A stretch of 64,000 nucleotides of DNA from Tigriopus japonicus (lineage: Eukaryota; Arthropoda; Copepoda; Harpacticoida; Harpacticidae): assembly GCA_010645155.1 (NCBI GenBank), contig CM021312.1, positions 4,422,025 through 4,486,024 of the forward strand. The letters run 5' to 3'. Position numbers and translations under genes: made by a program. Shown here piece by piece: positions 36,614 through 48,554 of this stretch (positions within the stretch are counted from its first letter, which is position 1; each line of letters opens with the position of its first letter). Below the pieces are notes generated by a model. That model made no database searches, was not told the DNA's origin, and was given only the letters and a program-made list of their open reading frames with translations.

Positions 36614-36922
36614 AGGGACAGGTTAGTATCGGTGATGAGTCGACTCAGTATCGTATCGGATTGGTTCTAAAGTCGGCTCGTCGTGAATCAGATCCAAAAA
36701 CCCAGGAACCGATCCGGAGTCGGCACCGACATCAAAAGTGTTGACTCATAAAATTTGAATAAACATTCCTTGGAAATTTCAGTTTATCACCTTTTCCTGT
36801 GTTAGGAAATCTTTCTTTAAGGCCCTCGATGAGCCGTGACCGGTCCGGATTCGCACCGATCCAGATCTGAGCCAGATCCAAAATTTCAATTTCGGCTTCG
36901 AATCGAACCGATCTGATCCCTA
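36614..36922. repeat. GATCCG/CGGATC-rich element, probably hAT-like MITE
   Basis: The region is dense in CGGATC, GATCGG, GTCGGC and GAATCC words on both strands. Its ends (AGGGACAGGTTAGTATCGGT on the left; complement of the right AGGGATCAGATCGGTTCG) have weak inverted similarity. I could not find a convincing target duplication. It resembles the CGGATT array at 63.4 kb. Confidence 0.4.
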
Positions 36923-37254
36923 GTGTTTACCGTTTATACGGATAAACCTGATTTTATTCTCATGCCTTTCCTTTTACTCTCCTTTGATGGCTGAATTATA
37001 TTCATCTATTTTATAGTACCAACCACACATTTTGGTGTTGATTGAATGCCAATCCTTCGACCGTATCTATGTTTTATTTATAAAATCTACGTACATGCAT
37101 AGATTTTACAAGAAAAAATCCAGGTCTCCTCCTTCCAAAACCATTTCATCAAGTTATCCTAAAGTTTGACAAACAAATTGATTGACATTTTGGCTGATGG
37201 TCATCCAGGAGATAATCGAGCTGATTGAGCAGGGAACTACACTGAAATTAAGTA

Positions 37255-37850
37255 CGTGGGGGTAGACTGGAGGTAGACTGGGCCTGTAACTCGTTAACAA
37301 GTGCGATTTATAGATGCTTGATGAACAATCAAAATCAAGATATATCTCTTTTGAGGAGATGATATTATACCTACATGATTTGTTGTCAGGTAATCCAGTT
37401 CATAGTGATGGTTTATTTACAAAGAAAGGGTACGTTTGGCGACCCCTGCACGTTTTTGAACATCGATGTCAAGAGTTAAAATTAAAAACAATTTAAAATT
37501 CATTATGCTGGAAAGTTAAGACGTTGTTCAACCACCCATACCAATATTTGATGAATATTTGAGGAAAAAAACTGGTAACTTTTGACGTGAAACGTCTTGG
37601 CTTTACATTGTACTTGATTTTTGACTTGTTGCTCGCTTTTGAGGCTTATTTTATATGTATACAGGGGTCGCCCAACGTACCTTGTCTAATTAAATCATAA
37701 GTTCGAACATGATTGCCTTACAACAAATCATGTAAAATAACATCTGCTCATAAGAGATAAATCTTGATTTCAATTCTTTATCAAGCATCTAAAAATCGCA
37801 CTTGCTGACGAGTTATAGGCCCAGTCTACCTCTAGTCTGGATACCCCTCG
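37255..37850. mobile_element. 600-bp fold-back element with TA flanks
   Basis: The left arm 37255-37448 and right arm 37672-37850 are inverse copies along 180-195 bases. Shared landmarks are AGGTAGACTGGGCC, AACTCGT, AAGTGCGATTT, TAGATGCTTGAT, ATGATTTGTTGT and GGCGACCCCTG. TA sits just outside both ends (37253-37254, 37851-37852). The centre is about 220 bases. No protein is encoded; the open frame across the left arm is incidental. Such a structure fits a Tc1/mariner-type MITE with long terminal inverted repeats. Confidence 0.82.
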
Positions 37851-37852
37851 TA

Positions 37853-38738
37853 GATCAGGTGTTCATTTACAAAACTAAACTTCCCCTCAACAACTCTTTT
37901 TTTGGCCATTAGCATTTGTAACTCGCGTTGGCTGAGTTTATTTTGAAATATCAGCAACCCTAGCGATTTGAATTTTGCTTGCCAATGTATTTCAGCTTGC
38001 TCCTTCTGGCAAAAACTTCTCTAACAAAGGACAGCACAAGCTTTAAAAACAACCAAATCAGGAATACTAATATTTTTTAGAACAGATGGACGGATATTGA
38101 ACTAGCAGTGTTGCCATTTTTGACTTGGAGTTTGTGTCGTTTACTTCTCGAAAAATCAGGTGGAGTTAATCTTTTTGTTTTCAGAACTTTAATTGAAAAC
38201 CAATATGGCATCACAAGGCTAGATTTTCAATTTCCATCGATCACTAATATTAACACACGTAAAATAAAGAATTTTTATCGTTAAATCAAGTTGCTAATCT
38301 GTTTTTATTTTGGACAAAACGCACAATTTGTGTACAAAACAAGTTTTTGAGTAATAAAGTAGTCGTATTGGCACGTGTAAAAAGGGGGAAGAATGACTAC
38401 AAACAAAATTGCAACTATACCACAAGTAGAATTACGGGCAAGACTGACTAGATACAAAATATTGGATATGCTTTCTTTGCTTTCAATTGGAAAAATAGAC
38501 GCTTTGCTTTAGTTGAGAATATTGCTGTGAGTCTTAATATTTGCTTTTTCTTTGGCCTGAGCTTTGTAGTAGTTGGAGGGAAAAGTTCGGGAGGACTAGA
38601 TTGAGTATTATTGCGAGGAACACAGCTTCCAGCGTGATGGAGTTGATATGATATGTACACGTTGTTCATTCATTCAGTAAGTTTGTACTCTGGCATCAAG
38701 TCGAATAAGGCATTGGTTATTATTTGTACACGAGCTCG
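37853..38738. other. Flank and probable 3'UTR of gene B
   Basis: No gene was recognised on the plus strand. The part adjoining 38738 is expected to be the 3'UTR of gene B on the minus strand; its polyadenylation site was not pinned down. Confidence 0.4.
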
Positions 38739-41351
38739 TCACTTCATGGTTTCAAGTTCATTTTGCGACAAGGGAGACATTTCGGAACTGGATTGCTGAA
38801 GCTCCTGGAGGACACGTTGCTGATATTGGAGTTGATGATGATCGCTTCGTTGGCGTTGGAGCATTTCTTTGGCCTCTTGTTGTTGACGTTTCTTATTTTT
38901 TCGAGCCAAACGCCGATTGACCTCGTCCTCATCGGCCACGCCTTCTAGACCAAGATAAACTCGTCGAATGTCGTCTTCAAGACCTTCAACGATGCTCGGA
39001 TCGACGTGTTCGCCAATATGAGTTTTCACGTGTTGCTTCATATTGTACCTAAAATCACAGAACACCAGTTTTGAGCTCCTAGTCTTGAGATTTTTGGGGG
39101 TCACTTTTCTATACGAAGTAAGTAGACTCGAAAAGGTTTATTGACGTTACAAGACTTGAAATTGCACCTTCATTGAAATCAGTGGAGGACATCGAACTCG
39201 ATTTTGAGCTTAGTATTGCCATAAAGGTTCTTGCTCAAGTGTTTGGGTCAAAATGCTTCACCAACGTGACTTTTCCGAAATTAAGAGATCTTAACTCGGA
39301 GCCTAAAAGCCTTAAACGGCAACACTTCTAGTTCCGATCTCCAAATGATCTATACAAATTTTTTTTCCTGCCAGCAGAAACTACTTTTTCCAACTCTGTT
39401 TAGATCAAGATATGTTCGCAACTTCTTCCTTGTTGAAAAGCCATCCCAAAAATCGTTCTTGTACCCGTTGCTTCAAGAAGTAACGTCTCGTTGGTTTTTG
39501 TACTATTTTGTTTAAAAGTTATAATTGATTTTTCACATCTTACCTTTGGATGAAAACACGATGACAAATGTCACAAGTGTGAGGCTTGTCCCCGGTATGA
39601 ATTTTGCGATGTCGGTACAACGAGCTAGGATCCGCGAGGAGCTTCCCACAGTCTTCACATCGCACCATGGTCTTGCCATTGGGTCCCAAAATGGGGTTCC
39701 CATGCTCTAAACAGTTTAAAAATGTGTTTTTAAGGAATGATCATCTTGCTTTGAACTAAACAAAGAAGCCTTTACCATCAAGAGCGATGCTGGCAGACGG
39801 TTTGGACTTTCCTCCGGATGGGTAGTTTCTCGCTCGATGTTTTTTCAAGGGAGGTGAATCCTGTTGAAGAAGGTGTGGCAAGCCATGAGCTGCAGCTGGA
39901 GCCGTTTGGTTGGACAGATCAGTTGGGAAGTTATTCAAAAAGTGTTCTCGGACCATCTTGCTCAAGTCTAGATTCATGGCAGCCCCTAGTGCGGCAGTCT
40001 AAAAAAACGACACTTTTAATAAGGTTCATAAAAGTGGTATTTGGCGATGGACGGCTTACCAAGGACGAGGATGTCCCAGATTGCTTCCGAAGAAGGTCCA
40101 TTTGTTCGTTGAGCAGCTTCTGAAATGGCATCAAGTGTCTTGAAAGAGCAATTCAAAACCCGAGAATTTAGAACCTTACCGAGATTATGGAGGGTTCAAG
40201 TCCATTAGCCATGGCAGAGTAAGCTCCACTCGTCACGGTTGAAGTAGGCTCTTTGCCAAAATGTCCACTCTTTGACCCACCATTCAAGTTCTGGAGCTTG
40301 ACTATAACAAAACCCGACTTGTAACTATGGTTAGTATTAGAACTAAAGATCTAATTAACTCACGCAAAAGCTCTCCTTGTTCGGTCAAGGTGTCTTTTCC
40401 AAGGCCATTGCTTGATCCCGAAGTGTTTCGATAGCGTAGATCCTCGCCCATAAAAGGATGCTGGTCAGCTTCACTCATCGACCTCACGGATCTGACCTCA
40501 CTTGAGCAATCTGTGCCTGGTGAATTGGCTTCTCTTCCATTCACTCCCGGTGAATCAGATTTGGGTCTTGAGCTCAAAGCTCCACAGAGGTTCTCCAATC
40601 GAATGCGTTTGGGATTGAAGGCCTTGCGACTTCGAGCTGATCCTTGATCTGCCTTCGGTTTATTCAAGCCTTGGTTCTGGTTCTTGGGACTCAGGTTTAC
40701 GAGGGAGTTGGCGGCAGCCGCAATTTTCTTGTTCTCCTCACATTCATCAGCTTGAGGATCGACAATGATGTGATTGGGTTCCTCTTGAGGCGAGTTATCG
40801 TACACCATAGCTTTGGGAGATGGAGGATATTCCAATTCCGAATCTTTTGTTGGATCCATGAGCCCTCTGTTAAAATGAAATGACGTCTTAATATTTACTA
40901 GACCAAACTAAAAGAGGAAGACAAAGCCATTCTTACTCGATGCGAAGCTCGGTGGCGAGTTGAAGGAACCGTTGAAGTAATCCACTTGGAACCATGACTT
41001 GGCCAGTGTACATGTATTCAATGGAGTATTGGAACAGCTCGGAGTTGACGTCCTTGAGGATGACCAAGGGTCTTTGGGTTTGCTGATTCTGTTTGAAGAT
41101 TCTTTCAAAGAAAGACGAGGAAGCGGAGAGAACCATTCGATGGCAAGGCATGATGTGATCCCCACAAGAGACTTGACAATCCGTGTACATGTTATCCTGA
41201 AATGAAGACCAGTTTCATGTCATTTGTGTGAATATGTGGGTGAAGGGATCTTGTTTAATACCTGATAATGTTGGTAAAACTTCTTCCCACTCACAGTACT
41301 GTGAGTCTTCCAAGTGAGGCAATACATTTGAGGATCTGTCGAGTCGTCCAT
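38739..41351 (-). CDS. BTB/C2H2 zinc-finger protein B, 8 coding exons
   Basis: Exons on the minus strand: 41351-41262, 41196-40937, 40866-40364, 40301-40180, 40119-40060, 39998-39776, 39706-39544 and 39048-38739. All have GT-AG borders and phases that add up to 576 codons. Residues 9-116 form a tramtrack-type BTB domain (YCLTWKTH; YTDCQVSCG; MPCHRMVLSASSSFFERIF; IEYMYTGQVMV), a dimerisation and corepressor-binding fold. A basic, Ser-rich linker with KRIRLENL follows. Two C2H2 fingers lie at 436-456 and 464-484 (DPSSLYRHRKIHTGDKPH between them). The tail 485-576 starts HIGEHVD, is charged and Gln-rich, and is likely coiled. It is probably a nuclear transcription regulator. The zinc-finger exon is 163 nt, the same length as in gene A. 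An upstream in-frame ATG at 41471 exists through a 60-nt intron. Confidence 0.93.
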
Positions 41352-41419
41352 GATGTCACCTGAAATTGGAGGATAAAACCCTTCATTGGAAATCGAACGT
41401 GACATTGAAGCAAATTTAC

Positions 41420-41500
41420 GTACAAACAAGAGTAAGAGGAGGAATTGGAAGTGCTTGTGTATGCCTTGCAAAGCAATGTGCTTCTAAATAAAGACTAGCC
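41420..41500 (-). promoter_or_regulatory. Upstream 5' exon of gene B
   Basis: A donor TTTGTAC|GTAAAT at 41420 and acceptor TTTCAG|GTGACATC at 41359 define a 60-nt intron just before the gene B start. An ATG at 41471 would be in frame after splicing and add 20 residues with a FQFLLLLLFV stretch. A BTB protein should not need that, so I prefer ATG 41351 and treat this as 5'UTR. Its far end is not fixed. Confidence 0.5.
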
Positions 41501-44226
41501 CGTTACAAGCCATTGCCATCTGTCTGAAAAGGGCAAGCAAGCAAGTACACAAAGGTTCAGGTTTTTGCTATTTTCGGACATGGTGCACTCATGCTAATGT
41601 TTCTCGCCCCCCTCTCTTCTGAATCCATAGATGTCCAGGAATGGATTTCCTATTTGACCAGACGAGGGCTAGAGTGAAGCAATACTTTGCGAGGCTAAGG
41701 CAGCAAGTTGGCAATCTGTGGCTGTGGACCTCCAAAAAGCGTTTCTCCCTCTTCCCAAGCATTTCTCGTAGTACCTTGTCTAGACGAGCTTCTTCCCTGA
41801 AGAACTATTTAAAGCCGGACGGGGTGTAAACTACGACATGAAGGGCGATCGCTAGCTTGACAGCCTTAAAAATAGCCTGAAATCCGCTCATGAAGAACTG
41901 ATCTCCACACAAGAAGGGGGAGGTGTCAAGCCATAGGGAAGATCCAAGAGTCTTGAACAAAGCCAGGCAAGGGTAGCTTCAAGATAACCTTTGACTTCAA
42001 CAAAGGACGACTGACTTGATATGTGCAAGCATCTCTTTTATAGCCGTTGACCCCAGGCGCTAATTTGTGGACGCAAATGCCGACCAGCATGAATGCATCC
42101 CACCAATCAATGCTTGACTGAAATACTAGAATACACCAAGCAAAACGAGGCTCAAGTATGAGCTCGAAGCTAGCAAATTGAGTGAGATGTTTCTGTCTAT
42201 TTATAGCCCCAAGGCAGTAGCTTCTCATCCCTCGAGCTTCAACAGTCATTGACCTGGCTAGGATCATTTGGTAGCCTGAGCTCCAGGTCATCATCAGCAT
42301 GATCTGGGTTTCCTGTGCAGCTTGGCTTCAACATCTCCCATTCCCTCCTCCTCTTGCTCCCCTCTAAGCTACTACTCCATTGGCTTGCAAGTGCTGGTCA
42401 GCTCAGTTGACCGGTGAGTTCACTTGCCCTTATCCCATCTCCTTTTCATAGAAGGAAGGGAGGGAAACGAGACTCAACCTAGAAGCGGGATTCTCGTCGA
42501 ATGAAAAAGCCAGGTTCTCTAAAGGGTTTCAGCGGGAAGAAAGTTGCTAGAGTAGGACTCGAATTTGTCCATGAATTGGTGTTCAAGTCAGAGTGGCCGA
42601 GAACAGGCTATTGACATGCTGATCCGCCCTTACTTGAAAGGGGTGAACTCTCCTCAAGAGTTCAATGGCCGGGTGCTTGGAATGTCCTGTTTCCCAACGA
42701 TTTTTTCACTCTAAATCCTACTTTCAATTTGAAAATATGCTTGAAGTCAAACAGTAAAGAAAGATATCACAAGACTACGGCCCATCCTGTTACTGAATAT
42801 GAGAATTCGAGAATTCAAAGATGAGGAATTGGGGCATATAACTTGGTTATCGGTTTGAATGAAAAACGTTTTCACTTGGATCCACATTATTTGAACAACA
42901 GGAACTTTCGAAATAGCACTCCTAGATAGAGGAGTCACAAGGTTAGGCAATATTCTCGCTTTAGTGAGAAATCGTAGCGTTAAAGGTTCTCACGTATTCG
43001 TGGAGCCAATTTCATCAGATTTTAATGTCTCTGAGCTTGTGGTGTCTTCACAATTACACTAGCTGTAACTTTACCTACACTCTTAAGATGATGGCATTAC
43101 GGGAACAAAATAGTGAAACAACTCTCTAGATTAAACGGAGCAAATTATTAAGTATACTTAACGCTCATCAGATATCAATGAAGTAAGAGTGGAAATGTAA
43201 CTAGTGTTTGATCTTCGAGAACTAATCGTTATTATGTTGGATGTTAAATCCACAAATTCAAATAGCTCGAGAATACTTCCGTTTAGTCAAAATAACAGTG
43301 ATCGAGTATAGTTCATTTTACGCTGTAAGCTAGCTTTCAAAGGCACCTTATGTTTTAAGACAGCATTTGTGCATGGCTATCTATTTGAATTAGAGATTTA
43401 ATACTAAAACTATTATCGATAGACCATTCAACCATTAGATAGACTTCGACCATAAGAAAATGAATCCCAGATTCATGAGTTGAACGTTATCGAGATCCTC
43501 CAAAGGAACACTGACATTGTGATCTTGCTTCGAATAAGTGCACTTGCGTTCTCACACATAAATCTTTAACACAAAGCTTTAAGGTAAATTGTGCCCCATG
43601 TACGACCCCCAATGCACTTAAGTAACTTTTGTATTGTATTTCACAAATATTTAGTTCATTTGAAGGCATCGGTGAATAACATGAGATCTCAATTTTTACA
43701 CATCAGTTTAATGAACGGATATTTCTCAGGTCCTGGATAAACTTTTGCTTGTTTTCACCAGAAACTGACACGAGAGAGAAAGATAATAGATTATGTTAAT
43801 AGTTGGAAAGAGGAAGAGAAGGAGGAGGAGAAAACATGAGTCACACCTTTTTAATTGAATGCAAAGTGCTAAACCTTGTCTGAGAACGGACGATGTCAGA
43901 GGCTAAAATAATAATCGACATTGATCGAGCAGGGAAGGGGTTTTGTTAACTTTCGATCTGGTTTTTTGGGCCAAACCTAAAACTCATCTTATGAAATTCC
44001 ACAAGAAAATATGCATTTCCTACTTGGTGAAAATCTTTTTGAGTAGGAGCTTTTTGAGTAGGAAAGGTAGAAGGAAACTTTGAAGAGCACAATCTTTAGT
44101 AGGAACTCTGAATTGATAGTTGAACAAAATGAAATCATGATTCATGAATACAGTCGATTTTTCTAGCCGCTAATTTCCATCCATCCCATTTGACATCCAT
44201 CCAAATCTTTTGTAAATGCCGATAAC
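41501..44226. other. Intergenic DNA, repeat fragments only
   Basis: No gene was recognised. A copy of the CTCGAGTATAC-associated repeat is at about 43238-43330. A GAACAGGCTAT motif near 42602 recurs at 45296 and, in part, at 45662. Confidence 0.4.
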
Positions 44227-44622
44227 TTATTCTGTCTGAGCGCCAGTACAAGTAACGTGAGACAATTGATGTGAAGTAATGTAAAAAAAGTAATGTGACA
44301 TGTAGAACAAGTAATGTGAATTGCTAAGACAAGTTGTCAAAAAAAGTTGGGCGATCAAAAGTTTTATGGTATCTCTTCCTGAAACACTTCCTTTGCTGTC
44401 AACGGGAAGCCGCACATCATTAAATCCGTTATCAATCAAGTCCCACTTATCAAATATAGGATCAAACATAAAGTTTTCAGCCACTTCTCGAGTATTTAGG
44501 GTCTCCAAAATGTTTAAACGGAAAACTGCTCCCCCACTTAGGGTCAGCTTTTTAAAATGTCTTGGATCAATTTGTAGAGTTGCAATAATAAGCATATTTG
44601 CATTTGAAATTTTATCAACCAA
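44227..44622 (-). CDS. Unassigned open frame, possibly fragment of a decayed gene
   Basis: The 131-codon frame has protein-like composition (ILETLNTREVAENFMFDPIF, then DKWDLIDNGFNDVRLPVDSK), with mixed charge and no low-complexity bias in its first 100 residues. The last 30 codons are repetitive, from TCACATTACTTG-like direct repeats. I recognise no family. There is no supported splice partner on either side, so it may be a transposon piece or chance. Confidence 0.2.
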   Translation of the reverse strand: MVDKISNANMLIIATLQIDPRHFKKLTLSGGAVFRLNILETLNTREVAENFMFDPIFDKWDLIDNGFNDVRLPVDSKGSVSGRDTIKLLIAQLFLTTCLSNSHYLFYMSHYFFYITSHQLSHVTCTGAQTE

Positions 44623-45059
44623 TTATCAGCTGAACAACTCATCTTATGTGTTTTGATATTAAGCATTACTATGGCGCAATTGAATATTTTCACCTCAAAT
44701 TGCGGAAGCCCCTGGGTTTTTCCCGCATTCTCCTCGCCCCTCGAAAGTATAGATAGCTTCGCCAGTGTGCTCTGCTCTGACATTCAAATCTCCGCCTCCT
44801 TTTTTTCTTAGAAATCTGTCGAGCACCCTTCCTTTTTCTTGGCGAGGGTTTTCGCCTTGTGGAGTGGAGGCTGTGGCGCTCCACAAGGCATTATTCTAGA
44901 ACCCTACGGTCGGTCTCGAACCAAAGAGCGGAAGATTAAGAGCAGCTACTATTTTCATGTTTGCCCAATAACCATGACCCAACAGCAGCCTGGATGGACT
45001 AGCCTTGGAGGTGTGGAAACATATTGGTTGACTACTTGGTGAATGGGAGCAAAACTGGT

Positions 45060-45410
45060 CTGAGGAGTCGAGCTAGCGTAGGTGAAGGAATGTTATTGAA
45101 GAGGGCAGGCTATCCAGTATAACCACCCAAGGGAAATGGGATTGCTAATTCTGAATTACAATGCGAACATAACGATCAGACAGAGAATCAGATATATCTG
45201 AAATGACGATATCTACTAGGCTAAGGCGTCCTTGGCTAAGGGAAATTCGTGGGAGGAATCGAGCTACGTAGGTTCAAGAATGACGTCAAAGGGAACAGGC
45301 TATTCGCCGGAGGCGATGTCTTGGTGGATTTTGAATTACAATTTCCATGTAACGGTTATTTAGAAATCTCTACTACGTTTAAAATGACGATATCTATAAT
45401 GCCAGAAGAA
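45060..45410. repeat. Diverged tandem duplication of about 160 bp
   Basis: 45060-45222 and 45249-45405 share ordered blocks: GAGGARTCGAGCTA, GTAGGT, ACAGGCTAT or GCAGGCTAT, TGAATTACAAT, TAACG, AAATGACGATATCTA. Between blocks they have drifted. Neither copy codes for a recognised protein. Confidence 0.6.
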
Positions 45411-48395
45411 TGCCAACTGTCTGGTTTTAACACATGTTTCTTTCTGCTGTCTTGTAATCCTCTTCGGTTCTTCGAGCAGTTGGCGGCAAGTTTTATGAAC
45501 CGCAGCTTGGTAACATTAGAAACATCTTTCTCGTCTTGACACTCAAGTGGTAGAAGGCTCAAGCAAGCACAATCTGGAAATCTGACCTAGTTTCTGTCCA
45601 GTCCGCAATTATGGCATTGTCGCCGTTTCCCCTTTTCAGTCTTGGCTCACAATCTTCTGTGAACAGGCTACTCCACACGCCGATCATCTTGCTCAACTTT
45701 TCCCCTCGCCTGCTTCGTTCATAGAGTTCTCTTCTCGCCTATTGCATAACAGGGTCTCTCACAGAAATGAAAGTGACATAGATGAGATAAAAAGCTCCGT
45801 AGTTTTATTCGTATTAGATGAGTGGAAAGGTGGAGATGTTGATATTTTTCAAGATACGAGAGAATTGCTAGCTCTTACCAAAAGAATATATCGCCTAAAT
45901 AAATGTTTATGTCTGCTTGTAGGCTTTGATAGCTCTTTGTGAAGATTCTTTGCTCAATGTCACCCAAGTGAAAACTTTGAGTTAGTGGGTAAATGCAATC
46001 TGGAAATATGACCTAGTTCTCTCCCTCTCAAAGGATTACGTCGCAATTGCCACTTGGCAAGGACGACGAGTTGACCGGCACATTCATCAAGCTGGACTTC
46101 ATTTACGACTATTCCTGCCGTGACATGAGAAACCCGATCCTGCTTCTTTCTCTTCATTCTTGACCACAAACCTGAATTGATCATTGGAAACATATTTCGG
46201 GTTGGATTCTTTCCTGAGCAACAGCATGAGGCGAATCTGAACCCTCTGAGGATAAGGAGTTTCGTCTTAGACTGAATTTGTCTCGGTACATTAGGGAGTT
46301 GCAACAAGGAAGCGCCAATTCCTTGAAATCATGGGACAGTTACAGTACCTTGAAAAAGAGGCCAACAAATTACCTGCAACGTCTTTTCAGATTTCAATAA
46401 GGTTGTAATTGACTTATTTGGCCCATCTAAATTCCACGTGAAATATGGACGTAGTGATAAAACTCTTTCTTAGAGTGTTAACATGCATGATCTAAGCAAA
46501 TTCGAATGAAGATGAAAAGAAATTTATCTAGAGCGAAAGTCAGAGGCTAAATTAAAGGTCGCGCAGGTTTCAGCTCACAACTCTCGCAAATTGCTTGATT
46601 TTATTGCCTTTCAGTATTAGTTTTTAAAACATTTGTATCAAGTCGCAAGAAGAAGAGGCATTTTCTTGATTTTTTTTTTCAAGATCTTTTCAAGTCTTTC
46701 GCGGTAATTTTTATCAAACTATCACGCAACCCCAGTATCCTTGTACGTAAATATCCTCGCGGAGCAGTTCAAACGAAAGCAATTTCCCCTTATTCTTGAA
46801 CAACACACACTTCTTGATTTGATAAACCACCCAATTAAGATCAAACAAGTTCTCAAGAGGATCATTGAATTCTTTGTATCAATTTTACAACTAGCCTTTT
46901 AGTAATCCTATCTTTTTTAACATACTGTGTTTTGACAAAAGTCCACTAGTTACCCAAATAGAGTCAAAACTTGATGAATTTATGGTGCTAGTCAATAGCA
47001 ACATTTCTTTCACAGAGACTTTTTCTTTTAACAAGAGTTGAAATGCATTGCATCTACGTATATTTTGGTACTGGGAAAAGTATCCTTAGACTTTAAATGA
47101 GCATTTCTTTTTCCTGGTTTTACTGTACAAATCGTGAACCACTACCAAACAGTTACAAAATAGTGGAGATAGTCTACTTGTTTAAAACCTACTATCCTTG
47201 ATTCGATTGATACGTAGCATGATTTCAGACGGTTCTACCCTTCTGAAGTTGTTCATGGAACTCTGTAGCCATATTTTATTAAAAGCCTTCATTGACTAGG
47301 GTTTCTTGAATTGCATTTCGTGAGGGCGTCTTAAATGACAGACGACAAATGGACCTGAATTGATCCCACGAATTCTAGGAAGGCCGCTGTCAACTTGTGA
47401 AGTTCTCAAGGGATTTATGATTGCCTTTGACATTGATGGATGATGGTAAGGATTGGCCTAGCGTGCCTGTCCACTTAATCCTTCGATTGTCTTTCCTCGA
47501 TGGTTGCGGAAATGCTAATCTCTCGTCGCCGTCGCTGCGACGACGACCACCTGATTCAATTTATGGTCGAAAGGGAAAGTGAAATGGGTTTTCTTGGAAT
47601 CGCGGGATCTCCAGGTCAAACTTGAGTAGGTTTTCAGTCACGATTGGGATTAAATCTGGTCATTGGAGTAATCTGAAGACTTAGGATTCCACTTTGATAT
47701 TTGGGTGGGTGGATTAATTAAGACAAATGTCAATTCAGACCGTATTAACATGGTAGAATGCACAGGCTAAAAATAGCAGTTTCTAAGAACAAAACCGGGT
47801 AGATCGATAGTTTGGGTGATGCTCAAAAAGCTCAAGCTGCCAAGCCAAATTCTCCCCCGAGGAGTGTGAGTCTCGTGTAATCAAGGGGGGAGAGATTGGG
47901 GGATGATGAAAGCATCACGTCCTATTCGGATTCCCTTTAAGTCTGGTTGGACTGAAATGAAGCACACACACCATCACGCATAAGCCGTCGACGCTGTAGT
48001 ACTTCATGGTAGAGCGAGAGCCAAGCATCATTTCGAACCCCCTCTTGTCGTCCGTCTCTCCTGAGTCATTCCCTTTTTTTCGTCGATCGATCCATTCGGG
48101 ATGCTTGTGCACAACGACTACAGGACATCGTCTCCAGACTTGAAAGCAGTGCTTTTCATCTCACTCAGGACACCCATAGACCAATCTACTTTCTCGCCAT
48201 TGCACGTACATACACATTCATGTACGCACGTTCGGGCAACTATCCAGCCTCTGAAATGGATCAATACACACATCCGAGATCCCATGGCAAAGTGGGACTG
48301 CTAACTTTGGGATGGATCGCTCGTTTTGTGTTTGCTTGGCTTCTTGATATAGAATGTACAATGGTTGTGTAGCTCCAGTAAGCTTTTGGATGGCA
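45411..48395. other. Intergenic DNA, nothing recognised
   Basis: There are short open frames only. An imperfect palindrome GTCGCCGTCGCTGCGACGAC near 47526 is the only striking local structure. Confidence 0.4.
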
Positions 48396-48554
48396 ATGAA
48401 GGATTTTAACCCAAGTTTAAGATAGATGCCTACAGATGGCGGGGAAGATAGGGCAAGTAAAGAGAAAAGCCTAGTATGATTAGCGCATAGAATTTACCCC
48501 CTCTTTCTCACCATCTATTGGCGATTTTTTAAAGCTCGGGTTAAAATCCTTCAT
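48396..48554. mobile_element. 159-bp MITE with ATGAAGGATTTTAACCC ends
   Basis: The left end ATGAAGGATTTTAACCC is repeated exactly, inverted, at the right end (GGGTTAAAATCCTTCAT). Similarity then continues inward with mismatches: ATAGATGCCTACAGATGGCG against CGCCAATAGATGGTG on the complement. No reading frame is present. The target duplication is unclear. Confidence 0.75.

Noticed and set aside
37314..37496. A 60-codon open frame
   Set aside because: It lies in the left arm of the fold-back element and its inverse copy does not keep the frame.
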